From assembly GCF_033439725.1 (NCBI RefSeq), contig NW_026944386.1, forward strand, positions 1,550,001-1,614,000: 64,000 nucleotides of DNA. Reading direction: 5' to 3'. Positions 36,501 through 46,459 of this stretch are shown here, piece after piece. Within the stretch, counting starts at the first letter, position 1, and every line of letters begins with the position of its first letter. The position numbers and the translations under genes were made by a program. Under the pieces are notes generated by a model. The model saw only the letters and a list, made by a program, of their open reading frames with translations, was not told the DNA's origin and did no database searches. The DNA comes from Neurospora tetraspora. Lineage: Eukaryota > Ascomycota > Sordariomycetes > Sordariales > Sordariaceae.

Positions 36501-39500
36501 GGCAAGCTCCGCCGTGCAGCCGCGCTGTCCTTTACCGCCCGCTGCTGCCCTGCGGGATGTCGACAAGTGACTGGGCGGGGATGACAACGTCATTGCTCCA
36601 TTTGGGACTCGGACTGCAAATCCCCAAATCAATTGGTGATCAGGAACTTCTGTTGGAGGTAAAAGTTACATGTGGAAGATGTAGCGGCGCCAACGTAGGG
36701 GTTTCTGGCCTGACTATGACCGCATCGAGCTCATCCAAATCAAAGCTGGCAGGACCGAATGGATGGGACAAACCGACGGCTGCGACTTGGCGACGTGGTT
36801 GTAAGAAAATCTAAAGCCTTCGGGAACAACATCAATCAATATCTGTTCAAAAATCTAGAATCATCCATTGCATAGTTTGTCCCATTGCTCCAAAACTCCA
36901 ACACGTCCAAACTCAGCTCACTCCCAATGCCACAGTGGAAATACTAAACGTCCCATGTCCGTCTCGAGGTTCATCACTACAACCACAACGTCCAAAAACT
37001 TGGACTCGAGAGACCATAAAGTCGCATCCGCTCCACCGAGCTTACTCCCCCACTGTTTCTATGTAATTCTCTCTTGTTGTCGACAGCAAGATTTGACCTC
37101 ATGGAAGTCGGTCGAGTCTGGAGCATTGGAGCATTGGCTCCGTTGTCTGGTATCGTGCCAATACACATGTCCGCCCAAGGCTGTTTCAGGGGAGATCAGG
37201 GGGTGAATGATCACCAAACTTTCATGGCTTTGGTAGTGTCGTGGGGCAGCGAACCCGCTGAGGTGGCATGTACTGCTTGGTCCGCTTTGGCTAGCGCGGC
37301 ACTCAACTGCAAGCTTACAATGGGATGCTTTTTGTTTGGCATTGAGAATGGGGGGGCATTGGGGATCGTGCCTTGCTTGAAGAGCAGGCAGATCAGGGTC
37401 CTGCCCTCCCGGCCACGAGGAAACCCGTTCCCATGTTCCCATGATCGCGCAATCGAAGCACCATCGGACAGTTCCAGCAGTTGCATGTCAGGCACGCTAC
37501 ACTGAGACCGATTCATGGTGCACAATGTGCTTATCAAGATCCGACTGATCTCCTGTTTTCCCAGGTCCGTTGTGGTTCTTGATCCCGACTATAAGCCCGT
37601 TTGAGGTTGTCCTCCGCTATAGTGCTTGTCATTATGTATCACGCTGCCGCCGTTAACTGTCATCGACAGCCAACCTAGCTTCATCCTGGCGTGGCCTGTT
37701 TGCTGCCCGAAACCAACATCGGCATCTGGCAAATGGATCCCTCCTGTTATCCTTTTCGATCACGAGATGTCTGAAAATGGAGCAAGCCAAGGCATCCCAG
37801 TAGAACCGCCGACCCTCTGGCACATGGACAGAATGCGATCTGGTTCTGGAAAACTGGAGATATCCGCGCAACCCGTTCAAAAACGTCGATCCCGTGCCTG
37901 GAGTTCGGAGGGGATGCCAAGGAGCTTGCGTGGGAGGTGGAATTGGTATCGATACCTCCCGTCGACGGCATCGTGTCGTGTGTGCGCCGCCGCACAGTAG
38001 AAGTACGAGAACCACGAGCCGGTGCATTCGGGCAGAGCCAGGCCTGAAATCCCGTCCCCGTGGGGACCATTTCTCGATTTTTAGGGGTCCTGTCCCTCCT
38101 CAGCTGTTCCGTTCCAGGCCATCTCCCGTCCATCCAGATGGTGTTCACGACATGTGGACCAGGGCGGGAGGGCACAGTAAAATCCAGGAAACAACGCGCT
38201 CACGGCTCTCGGCGGCACCATGGGGGTGGAATGGCGCCATTTCCGCATGTTGATCAGCCCGTTGGGACACGCTGGGAGGTTATGTTCCGAAGTGGTCGGC
38301 AGCGTGGTTAAAGCCGTAACTCTAGGGATCCCACCCAGGAAACACCCCCAAGGAGGACGGTTGGGACGGGCCTGTGCCCAGAATGCCCAGAATTGTCCAC
38401 CTTCATCAATCGTGACCTTGATTTTGGGACAGAGCTAAGACGTTCTAGATCTCCAGAGACCGTCTCATCTGCAGCAGTCACCGCCAGGTTTGTCGAGATT
38501 TGCGACAGATTGTCCAGAGACGGGATTTCGTTGCAAAGGGGGTGTCTGTCGATGATCCCTTGCATTGAATCTGTGCAAGGCATCAGTCCCTCTCAAATCC
38601 GCTTGAAAAAGCACCTTATACGAGCGAGTCGCAGAATTCAAGCTTCTGCAACAATTGGCAAGAAACCAGATGACAATACCGGGAACTTGTCGACTTCTTT
38701 GCGATTCTGGAGCGCAGTAAGGGGGAGACAACATGTTGAAGTTGGTGCTTGAATGTGTGAATGTACAAGTGTACCCGGGAACGTTCATTGTCCGGTGGAC
38801 CCCCCAGACCCTCCATGCCCCACTGTGCAAAGTTGCGAACTCCTGCATGCACGGCACTCAACGACGTCATCGCGGAGTCCACGTTTCTGGCTCCTGTGGG
38901 CAGCAAGCGGCGCGCCCCTGTCTCAGCCGCTTCCAGGAAGGCAAGCGCAGCTGCGCAGGACCCTGCTTTGCCAAATCAACCGTGCACACTAGTCTTAATA
39001 GGGAAGTAATGATGCACATCACTGCACCTCAAAGGGCAAAGCTTTGAGAATTCTCCATTTTATGTCGGAAGGATTTCGGACGAGCATCGCCAGGGAAATG
39101 CCATCTCATCAAAAAAACACGCACGAGGGCATTCCGACGGGTCAACTGCATGCGATTCGGACGAGTTTGGCTGATGGATTAGGATCGGCCGGGCCCCACG
39201 TTGGACTTCCTTCGGACTTCCCATCGGGGACCATTGTCTTTGTCCGTCTCCATCGCTCCGGAGTTGCGAATAACCTCAAGTCCCATCTCGGATCAGACGG
39301 AACGGGAAAGTTGAATGCCAAGAGATCCAAAGTTGGACACTTAAAGAGATTTTGATAGACCCCCCTTCCTTGCGGATGTTATAACTTCGTTTCTCACCAC
39401 CAGTGAACAACACCCACGGCAACCCTCTCGCACTCGGTTGCATCCCGATGCCCCTGTGTGGCTCTGGCAGAGTGTCGCACATAGAATCTCTACACTGCGT

Positions 39501-40616
39501 AAGGCGTCTACGGCAGCACGGCATAACACTATTGTCACACCCAAAAAGAAATCACACCTTCACCGTACTTCATGATAGGTACGACAGCGATACGAGAACT
39601 CAGAAGTCAGAAAGAGGAACCGTTCGGCCCTGACCCCGTCTCCCCGTGTTCTCCTTCCCCCAATCCCCCAGGCTTCCGTGCCGTGCCCCACGTTACGCGG
39701 AGAGGTCGGGGAGATTTGAGGATTATGCCCTGCCTTTCCGATAGCCGCCTCAACCCCTCCTCCTCTATCAGAGTTACATCTTGCGGTGCCGGTCAATTGA
39801 AGATCTCAGAGGTCTAGATCAGTCTATTCGAGGGCTCGTGAGTGAGGGGTAAAATGTCGATTTTCATAACAGGCGAGGGTAGGATAATAATAGCCAACTG
39901 ATGCACCAAGGGACTCTTTGTGTTACTCACACAACTCCGTTCTGAGGGTGTTGTCAACGCCGTCATTATGAGCCCATGATGGGCTGATGCGGCTACGTTG
40001 GCGAGATAAGGGTATATAGCTGTCTGAAAACTACGTCGTGTTAGGAAGTTGCGGTGATGATGATTTACACAGCATGGTCCGAATCGCGTATACGTAGCAA
40101 GGGGAGTATGAAGATGTTCTCTCTTTGAGAAGGGACGTATTGAAAATGAGAAAGGTGAAGTGTCATTCACTCGACGGACTGACAAACATCGCAAGACCGG
40201 CGAGTCTAGCTTTCAACGCGGAGTCGACGATAGCCTCAAGTTGACTCTTTCGGTAATCACTACACACGACTCTCAGCTACAATAAAATCACCAGAGAGAC
40301 CGCAAACATGAAATGGCTCGGTCTCCTGAAACCAACATGTGGGTCTCGCTCACATAGGTCCAGGTGAGGCTCTTCTCAACACCACGAGTCATGCAAAGTA
40401 TCTCCAGTCCACTCGTGCCAGCCACAGCCCTAAACCCACCACACTCGATAAACACAAAATATCCACCACCAGTCACCACAAACACAACCACACACTCTCA
40501 TAACATGTGAAGGGTTACTCCCACATAGAAAGGACCAAAAACCCCCTACATAATCCAAGCAACCCCTACCCTTCCCTCAACAAACAGAGCAAAGAGAAGC
40601 TCTCCATACTTATGGA
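33525..40616. other. gene-poor region, 7.1 kb
   Basis: No convincing protein gene. Many overlapping open frames of 60-145 codons occur on both strands (for example 37074-37505, 37747-38175, 38393-38752). None has a domain, signal peptide or coherent splice sites. The first kilobase or so is upstream sequence of the phosphatase gene, with a (gtagt)n run near 34050-34070. Base composition is ordinary, so this is not an AT-rich RIP-degraded block. Confidence 0.5.
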
Positions 40617-40713
40617 TCGGGTATGGTGTAGCGGTAACATCGTTGACTCTCACTTCTTCTATAAAAGAGTGATTGCTTTCTCAACAGCCCCGGGTTCGAC
40701 TCCCGGTATCCGA
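40617..40713 (+). tRNA. tRNA-Glu (anticodon CTC) with intron
   Basis: The cloverleaf can be drawn: acceptor TCGGGTA / TATCCGA (one G-T pair), D-arm GTGT..ACAT, anticodon stem GTTGA / TCAAC, and T-arm CCGGG-TTCGACT-CCCGG. The anticodon loop CTCTCA(C) gives anticodon CTC, which reads GAG. An intron of about 27 nt (about 40656-40682) sits one base 3' of the anticodon, the standard nuclear position. A T6 run at 40726-40731 is a good RNA polymerase III terminator. The A box (TGGTGTAGCGGTAACATC-like) and B box (GGTTCGACTCC) are present. CCA is not encoded, as usual in eukaryotes. The acceptor stem differs from the usual eukaryotic tRNA-Glu TCCGATA / TATCGGA, but remains paired. Confidence 0.85.
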
Positions 40714-40850
40714 GTGATAAAACGATTTTTTGTTTGTTTGTTCTGGTCCTGGAGGGGTTCTGATGCTCTGGTATTTTCTTTTTTTTTTTCTTTTTTTTTA
40801 AAAATCTTTTCTCTTTCTGTTGTTGATAAGTAATCAGGCTTTGGCAGGTC

Positions 40851-41171
40851 ATGATATCTCTCAGTTATGTGTTATCTTTTTGCTTCGTGTCGGCTGCTGT
40901 TGTTTGTGTGAACTGGTACATCTCGACATCTCAGAGAGGAGTTGTTGTGGCTGAGTTGAGGTTTCGTGGTTTTGAAATCCTTTTGGAGGACGACTCTACA
41001 GTTTCGTTTGAGATCATGAACAGAATGGAATCTGAACGGGACATAGACCTCGATCCTATCAGCTCTCCCAACCACTCTGAATTCAAGATGGCTCGTTATC
41101 AGCAACGCGCCCTCACAAGCACTGTTGAGTGTGCCTTGAATGTTTATAGAGGCGATGTTCTAGCCGAGTGA
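40851..41171 (+). CDS. possible small secreted or membrane protein
   Basis: A 106-codon open frame with a hydrophobic N-terminus (MISLSYVLSFCFVSAAVVC) that could be a signal peptide or anchor. The rest is hydrophilic and acidic (SERDIDLDPISS). It has no recognisable domain, lies downstream of the tRNA terminator, and has no splice or transcript evidence. A chance open frame is about equally likely. Confidence 0.2.
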   Translation: MISLSYVLSFCFVSAAVVCVNWYISTSQRGVVVAELRFRGFEILLEDDSTVSFEIMNRMESERDIDLDPISSPNHSEFKMARYQQRALTSTVECALNVYRGDVLAE

Positions 41172-41310
41172 TTCCCTAAGGTAGGCAACATTTCTTGACT
41201 AACATTTTCAGGCTAAGGAACTTCTTAGTAACTGCTAAGAGACAAAGATTTGGGGGTTTAAACATAGGTCTTCTCGGAACAATTCTACCCCTTGCACTCG
41301 CCTTCAGAAA

Positions 41311-41502
41311 TTGAAGAGAGGAGTAAAGGGAAATGAAGAGAGGAGTAAAGAGAGGAGTGAAGAGATATTGAAGAGGGACCGGAGAGGAATAAAAAGAGGA
41401 GTAGATAAATGAATAAAGAGAAAAGTGAAGAGAGATTATAGAGAGATTGAAGAGAGACTAAAGAGAGACTGAAGAGATATTAAAGAGAGATTGAAGAAAG
41501 AC
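41311..41502. repeat. purine-rich tandem satellite
   Basis: About 190 bp made almost only of A and G, with degenerate units such as gaagagaggagtaaa and gaagagagattaaa repeated about a dozen times. Its strand asymmetry (polypurine/polypyrimidine) could favour triplex or slippage. No coding frame persists through it. Confidence 0.8.
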
Positions 41503-42661
41503 CAGTTCCTATTGTCCTTAACTCTCAATCACCGGATGTTCCCTTATTTGTATGATACCCGTCAAGACAAAGGGTGAGAAGGGACACTCATGACTGTACG
41601 GACCATTATTTGTTGTGCAGTTAGAGCTCGACCACATCTTTGAACCGGAGAACCGAGACAATCCGAAACTATGTTCTCTGTAGTTATACCTGTTCTATCT
41701 TTTTCTTCTTGTTTGCTTTGCCACTGTCGCCATCTGGCAAGATCCCATTCAGATGCTCAGAGGTAGACAGGCTTGAGGAGGACGGTTCGTCTTTGGGCTG
41801 CCACAATGGATGACTTGCTAAATGTATCGAGCATCTTCCCATCAGCTCTTGTTTGGCCTGGGCTTGAGTCTACTGCAGATGTGTTGTATGCCAAGTAACC
41901 CTTTTCATTGTATGTTGGGTATTTTCGAAAGTAGGAGTTCCATTTTCGTTCTAGTTGTCATGTCAGTTCATGTTTTATGTTGGAACTCAAGAGATTCGAT
42001 GACCTCGTTATGTTGGAGCCTTTCTTGAGTACCTACCATTGGCAGATCATGAACGCAGTGAAGTCCTTCTCGCGACAATCCATTTTCTCAGGGAGCGAGG
42101 AGGGACACTTACATCGATCAACGTCGCCAAGTATACACCCGAACGCGGTTTCCCCATGTTATTAAGTGCCACCTATGAACAGGAAATGTAAGCACATATC
42201 ATGATGATATCTACGCTATGGGTATCTGTAAGCTCCCTACAAGCCGGCCAGACTATACATTCCTGACAAAGTTATATACCGCTAATAGACATTATTCGCT
42301 TCCGTTGTATACTTTGCGATGCTTAATATGTAACAGCTCCAACAAGGCGAAGCTCATAGGGCCGCCTGGCTACCGAACGGTAAACACCACGTAAAACAGA
42401 AGCCCCCTTTTGACGACTATCATCTCTGCAGAGGTAAGAGTGGCGGCACACCATCCAGATATTGAGGCACAAATTCTAGTGGCAGTGGCCGCTTATCCTC
42501 AAGGTTCAAAAACCACAGAAGGGGCCACAAAATGAAAAAGCGATGTGAGGTGCGAACGGAGGATGGCGAGCATACAAGAAGTAGCAGGCCAAGCATGTGA
42601 TGGGATATAGGTTCTAATTATCCACTCCTATTACTTTTCCGCTAACGTCCGTAAGATCATC
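41503..42661. other. intergenic, about 1.15 kb
   Basis: No gene supported. The open frames at 41822-42028 and 41977-42165 are short and lack features. Confidence 0.4.
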
Positions 42662-43205
42662 CTATAGTCTGATATAGAGGTCCAAGCAGTCGATTCGCCA
42701 CTCCCTCCTCCCCAGCAGACTCCTCAACCACTCCAGTCCCAAGCCCGTCCACTCCACCCTCGTCCTGGCCGCCTTGTCCATCGCGGCCGTCGCCAGCGTG
42801 CCAACCGTCGTGTTGAACATGTCGAGAACCACGACCGCTGTACTGTTTGGGATTTCCACCATGGTTGTGCTGGTGCCATTATGCGTAGGAGCGTAGATAT
42901 GATGTGTGGTCGGATTCGGTTCCTTTGGTTGGAACCAGTTGCTGCTGACGTCGAAGAAGCACCGGTCGGACCAGTTACACGACGTCAGGAAGAGGATGAC
43001 GAGCAGGAAGGAGCAGTATATGCATGGTCGGTTAAGGAAGTATGTGCAGATGAAGAAGACGAGGATGAAGGCGGGCGACGCGTTGGTCGGTATGAAGAGC
43101 AGTGGGAGCCAACTGGATTTGCGATATTCGTTAGTTTCCTTCCAAACTAGCTATGCGCCGGGATTTGGACAGATAGACTCTGACGAACCTCCGAAGACAG
43201 AACAT
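42662..43205 (-). CDS. small membrane protein, start uncertain
   Basis: A frame open from 43112 to 42662 (150 codons) reads as real protein. It has a hydrophobic block (PTNASPAFILVFFICTYFL), a Cys-rich short loop (NRPCIYC), a second hydrophobic segment (SFLLVILFLTSC), a CNWSDRC motif, then a soluble tail ending in LGLEWLRSLLGRREWRIDC. There is no Met in the first half. The 5' end of the frame is preceded by ACTAAC and a TCCAG acceptor at 43113, so an upstream exon exists. The simplest joins a tiny exon from ATG 43205 through donor GTTCGT at 43188, but a longer first exon is possible. Two short TM segments suggest an endomembrane protein. Family not recognised. Confidence 0.55.
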
Positions 43206-43378
43206 TTTCTGCTTATGTGGTTGTTGCACAAAGGCAACTGGACGGGTAGTGTTACTGTCCGAATGTGGGGAAAACGAATGAACGTGTCCTTCCTGGCTGG
43301 AATCACCCGAGAGACCTGACAGACGGCGCGACTGAGATCAAAGGGGAACGCCGCTCGGGTTGTTCGCCGTACTAGCGT

Positions 43379-43771
43379 ATGTGGATTGGTAAACCGCCGG
43401 GGATATCGAATCGGACTCGAGATGAACGAGCGTGTGCACACGGTAGTATGATTCGAGGCGCGAGATTGGAGAAGGTATGTACCTCGACGAAGAAGACCCG
43501 AGCAAGTAATGTGCCGTGTTGCACACTCTTCCCGGACTTCAACGTGGCGGGCTGGTTCGTGGGACCCGAAGGAGGTTCAAAATTTGCTCGTTCGTTCGCA
43601 AAGAGTGGAAAAGTTGGCGATTCCGTCACCGTCCAAAATTCGATTCGCCAGGCGCAAAGCAAGCAGGAGGATCTGGGACGGGCGGATAAAGAACGCGGAA
43701 GCTCTATTGACAGCGTGATTGCACGGCGACAGGCAGAGCGCGGTAGGGCGATATTCGCGAGGGAAGAATAA
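43379..43771 (+). CDS. small hypothetical protein, charged C-terminus
   Basis: A 130-codon open frame whose last about 70 codons look genuinely coding. The C-terminal segment (GRADKERGSSIDSVIARRQA, then ERGRAIFAREE) is strongly helical and charged. The start is unsure: Met codons lie at 43379 and 43448. A GTATGT at 43475 could be a donor, but I found no in-phase acceptor. It is divergent from the small membrane-protein gene. No family recognised. Confidence 0.4.
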   Translation: MWIGKPPGISNRTRDERACAHGSMIRGARLEKVCTSTKKTRASNVPCCTLFPDFNVAGWFVGPEGGSKFARSFAKSGKVGDSVTVQNSIRQAQSKQEDLGRADKERGSSIDSVIARRQAERGRAIFAREE

Positions 43772-44084
43772 TGTCTTTTTTTTGTTTAGTTTTCGGGGTC
43801 CTCCAGTGTCAAAGGAACCTTGACGCGGCGGACGGGACGATCTGCTGGACTTTCCACTTGCAACTGTCACTTGCGCAATTGCCCTGTCAGGTCGGAAATC
43901 GGGAATGACGCTGGGGCCGGGGACCGTTCGGTGGGGCGTTGCAAGTGGCTGCCCCTGCCATTTTTCAGTTCAGTTGCATTCCATTTGCCGTGGCTGCAAT
44001 TCCCATCGAGCCCGTTAAAACGACTGTGTCCCATATTAAAACGACTGTCTGTACCTGATATGTTGTAAGACGCCTACCGCGGAG

Positions 44085-44142
44085 GTTAGGGTTAGGGTTA
44101 GTTAATGTTAGGGTTAGCGGTTAGGGTTAGTTAGGGTTAGTT
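44085..44142 (+). repeat. interstitial telomere-type repeats (TTAGGG variants)
   Basis: Degenerate array of GGTTAG/TTAGGG units, with intact GTTAGG words and short interruptions (ttaatg, cggtta). TTAGGG is the telomere repeat of most filamentous ascomycetes. The array is internal, with a housekeeping gene 2.3 kb downstream, and lies within the TIR element. Confidence 0.9.
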
Positions 44143-44153
44143 CCGGGGGTGTA

Positions 44154-44174
44154 GGGGGCCGGCGAGAGGCCCCC
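44154..44174. other. GC-rich hairpin inside the TIR element
   Basis: Perfect 7-bp stem gggggcc / ggccccc with a 7-nt loop, just downstream of the telomeric repeats. It might be a structural part of the element; it is not followed by a T-run. Confidence 0.6.
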
Positions 44175-44407
44175 GCGTATGAATGTGAATTTGACGTTGA
44201 AAAGGACGCGGTTTTGAGCTTTGAACGTCGTGGTGTTGAACGATGGTTCTGGTCATAACTTTTGGTAGTAATTGTGAGCGCGACCTGGACACAAGTACCA
44301 CGGACGTCAAACTTGGCAGTGAGCCGCGCCAAGGCCGATGGATTTGTGTGGTGAGGGACAGTCGTTCAATTAGGAGAGACAGTCGTTTTAACGGGCCCGA
44401 TTCCCAT

Positions 44408-46459
44408 GACGCCGGGGTCGAGCTTGAGATCCCTTTTTGCTTACATAAGCCACGTGGTTGAGTGCCGACGACCGTCCATCTTGGCCATCGTCAAGAAGCT
44501 GATGAGCTTGGATTGAGTTTGAGAAAAGGAGAGTAGAGTCTACTCATGTGCTCAGAGAAGAAGTCGCGGTCTCATCTCAGCTTCCATACCTGATATATGA
44601 AGAAGTCCTGAGCAGTTAGTTGGGTACTGCCAGCCACCGCTGACTAGCATTTGTGAACCAAGGGCTCAAGACAGTCAGTCTAATAGGTACTAAACTTGGT
44701 CCAAGGTCAACGAGTAGATATCAGATTGGCTCTGGACGAGAACGAGGTTACATGAGACGCTACCGTTCAACCGGTGCAATCCATCCAGTAGTCAGGCCTG
44801 TTCTATTCCCGTTGACTGCAGTCAGAGTTCGACTTTTGATATCACCAACAGCCTCATAGGCTGGCAAATGCGGCATTATCATGTCACACCCACGACAGAT
44901 TCGAAGTGCAGAAGCAGAGACGGAATCTGTTTGGATGCCGTCGTGATGCACATGTCTTCCCCGCGCTAGGTAGGTGTTGAGGTGCATGTGCAGGTCAGAG
45001 TCGGAACATCCAATGCTCAACATCGGATTCGACAGCAGAGAGTGGCACGGACCATCGTGGCCATCATTGGCTGAACACCATGCCCAGACGGCAGGAGGCC
45101 CAATGGAAGCACGTCAACTTGTCCCAGCCTTGAGAAGTGTTGGTGTCAGGGTGGTGTGGGCATGCCGTGCAATGTGTGTAGATTGTTGATGATCTAAGCT
45201 AAGAACTGGCCAGGAATCTGGCTCGAGGATACAAAGTATCCTCCCAGTGCCTGATCCACTGGGTACCGCCTTCCCCAGAAGGCTGGCTTGAGTCTGGCTT
45301 GGCCTGTGCGTCACAGGCAGGTGCGTGGCCCAGTGCCCTGACAGTTGGACATTGGATGCCACTGCAGAATGGATGATTTTCTGGCTGTCACATCCGCCTA
45401 ACCGTAGGCCTCACAACTGTCGGTGTCAACTGTGGCAGACGGGAGCCAACTGGCGGAAGGCAAAAGTAAAAAAAGTGGAAAAGTGAAGCAGCAGTGAATG
45501 TTCCAGTTCTCGCAAACGGACGGGTGCAAATCCAACCAATCTCAGGGCCTGAGGCTGGGGCAATCTCTGCGGTGCGGGCAGCTTCCTCAGGTTCCGTCAT
45601 TTTCAAGGCTCTGGGTCCCGCTCCTTTTTTTCCTCAACTGCAGTGGCTGTAGCTTCCATTTTCTCTCCTCCTCCTCCCCCGCCAACCCGCCAAACGGAAC
45701 CAAACAAAACGAACTGGCCCATCGCCCTCTTCTCACCTCTTCCTCCTTTCCTCTCCTCACCCAACATCGTCAACTTCTCGCGCGAATGCATCACACTGGC
45801 CATTGTCAGATTCTTTGCGCGTGCGACTTTTGACCTTCATTTGCAGCAGACTGGAGCTGAGAAATCAAGCAGCTAATTAGATACGTGAGTGATCCTGTCC
45901 CAACTCCCGCTCGCTGTATTTTCGCGCTCGCGCTCTCTGTTTGGCCCTCGGAACACACTGCAGTTGGTGGCAGGTGTCGTGGGCTCTAACCCTGAGCCTC
46001 AGCTTTGAGCCCGACCGAGCTTGGTGAAGCTTCTTTTCGGTTCCCGTCACTTGTCTAACCCTCGCTCCTCAAAACAGCGTCATTGATTTTAAAAGAGTCC
46101 CAGCTGGAGCTGAGGTCCCCTCCTCCCACCAACATCGACCAACCCAGTCACAACCCCCCCCACCCCCCCCGTCACGTTTGGTTTAGGTAATTCGACAAAC
46201 GAAAGCCAACAGAGCCTACCATACACGAGCACCGTCCATCGCACAACCCCAACCGCCGCTCTCGGTGCCCTTCCCCCTCGTCGCCGTCACTGTCCGTCAT
46301 CAGTGACATCGCTTCGACCCCCTCGACGTCCCGAGCCTTCTATTTCTCTGCCACTGCCATTGCCGGAAGGCGGCTTGCGGTAGAAAATAAAAAGACCACC
46401 TTTGCTTGTTTGTTGTCTGGATACCAAATTGTGTCGATAGCCAGAAACGGCCATTCCTC
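44408..46459. other. intergenic and long leader of the EDC4-like gene
   Basis: About 2 kb with no supported gene. The last 400 bp are C/T-rich (with a run of C at about 46157-46171), like fungal promoter-leader regions. Open frames are short and overlapping. Confidence 0.45.

Larger units (their letters stand above)
43999..44407. mobile_element. 393-bp TIR element carrying telomere-type repeats
   Basis: The element proper is 44007-44399. Its ends are inverted repeats sharing GCCCGTTAAAACGACTGT (20 of 21 terminal bases match when extended outward). The sequence ATTCCCAT lies directly outside both ends (43999-44006 and 44400-44407), an 8-bp target-site duplication. Each end also has a second, inner copy of the AACGACTGT word (about 44039-44049, and 44358-44366 in the other orientation). 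There is no transposase frame, so it is non-autonomous. An 8-bp duplication is typical of hAT-like and KDZ-type elements, but the terminal bases do not settle the superfamily. Inside are TTAGGG repeats (44085-44142) and a hairpin. Confidence 0.75.

Noticed and set aside
37074-38252. Cluster of overlapping 110-145-codon frames on both strands
   Set aside because: They overlap one another, lack domains and splice signals, and none stands out by composition.
33525-40616. RIP-degraded transposon remnants
   Set aside because: Base composition is ordinary, with no strong TA excess or dense stop-filled transposase homology visible by eye.
41311-41502. CRISPR-like array
   Set aside because: Units are adjacent, degenerate and purine-only, with no spacers; the genome is eukaryotic.
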